From the NCBI GenBank assembly GCA_025964935.1, contig JAOPXW010000404.1, forward strand, positions 1 through 5,110: a DNA stretch of 5,110 nucleotides. Direction: 5' to 3'. Below are positions 4,863 through 5,110 of this stretch, one piece after another (the first letter of the stretch is position 1; each line of letters starts with the position of its first letter). Source of the stretch: Friedmanniella sp. Its GTDB lineage: Bacteria > Actinomycetota > Actinomycetes > Propionibacteriales > Propionibacteriaceae. The position numbers and the translations under genes are program-made. Below the pieces are notes generated by a model, which worked only from the letters and a program-made list of their open reading frames with translations, did not search any database and was not told where the DNA came from.

Positions 4863-5110
4863 TCAGACGGGGTAGGGCGAACACTGCGAAGCGCCGCTCA
4901 CATAGACGTATTGGGTCGCGGTCTGGTCGTTCGAGGTGACCTTCGTGCCGTCGCCCGGCGACCGGCCCTGGTAGGTGCTCGTCGTCGTCGTGACGCTGTA
5001 GGCGGGACAACGCGTCGCGCACCGAGTAGAAGAGGAAGCCCGAGTGGTTCTGTAGGCACCTCTGACCGGGGACCGCGCCGTCCGAGTCCATCAGTCCCGG
5101 CGTTCGCGGG
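4863..5110 (-). pseudogene. 3' end of an unidentified gene with an apparent frameshift
   Basis: I do not recognise the product. On the minus strand, from the right edge to about 5010, one frame (first full codon at 5109) has strongly GC-biased third positions and reads QRCLQNHSGFLFYSVRDAL. From about 5003 that bias moves to the neighbouring frame, which reads CPAYSVTTTTSTYQG, then SNDQTATQYVYVSGASQCSPYPV, and stops at the TGA ending at 4863. Each frame loses its GC3 bias on the other side of the switch. The unbroken frame continues to 4711 as a 126-residue reading with unconvincing composition. The Thr/Ser/Tyr-rich tail with a Cys near the end suggests a secreted or cell-surface protein. Possible explanations are a one-base insertion or deletion that inactivated the gene, a sequencing error, or real frameshifting. 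The 5' end lies outside the window. Confidence 0.5.

Noticed and set aside
4711..5091. Minus-strand open frame of 126 codons as an intact gene
   Set aside because: Only its first part has coding character. After about 5010 the third-position bias moves to another frame that ends at 4863.

Overview
The window is high-GC DNA with strong G/C bias at third codon positions and almost no spacer. It carries a mycothiol-dependent-type enzyme gene (MDMPI/DinB-like), a PIG-L deacetylase and what looks like a leaderless start. Together these point to an actinobacterial chromosome. I cannot name a genus. There are no rRNA, tRNA, CRISPR or insertion-sequence signatures.

Left part (1-2788): two minus-strand genes, probably one transcription unit. 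The first is a PIG-L/LmbE-type deacetylase with a cyclic-nucleotide-binding (CNB) domain inserted inside the deacetylase fold. It is followed after 33 bases by an MFS transporter cut by the left edge of the window. Diverging from them on the plus strand is a DUF2652-type protein whose motifs resemble a degenerate class III nucleotidyl cyclase. A cyclase-like protein back to back with a CNB-gated enzyme and an exporter is the most interesting arrangement here. I read it as a possible signal-producer/signal-responder cassette; that function is inferred, not shown.

Middle (2843-3421): a plus-strand uracil/mismatch DNA glycosylase of the Mug/TDG type, 54 bases behind the DUF2652 gene and possibly co-transcribed. 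Its first active-site motif departs from the classical GINP. The 59 bases up to the next, convergent gene hold nothing I can identify.

Right part (3481-4710): a divergent pair made of a mycothiol-dependent maleylpyruvate isomerase-family protein (minus) and a MarR-family regulator (plus). The AT-rich gap between them carries two 16-base direct repeats spaced exactly 22 bases apart, overlapping a plausible promoter. This is a typical local regulator/detoxification-enzyme unit.

Right edge (4711-5110): about 150 bases of spacer with a perfect 14-base palindrome and two weak hairpins. Then comes the 3' end of a minus-strand gene whose coding frame appears to switch near 5000-5015. It is either a broken gene or a sequence error, and it runs off the window.
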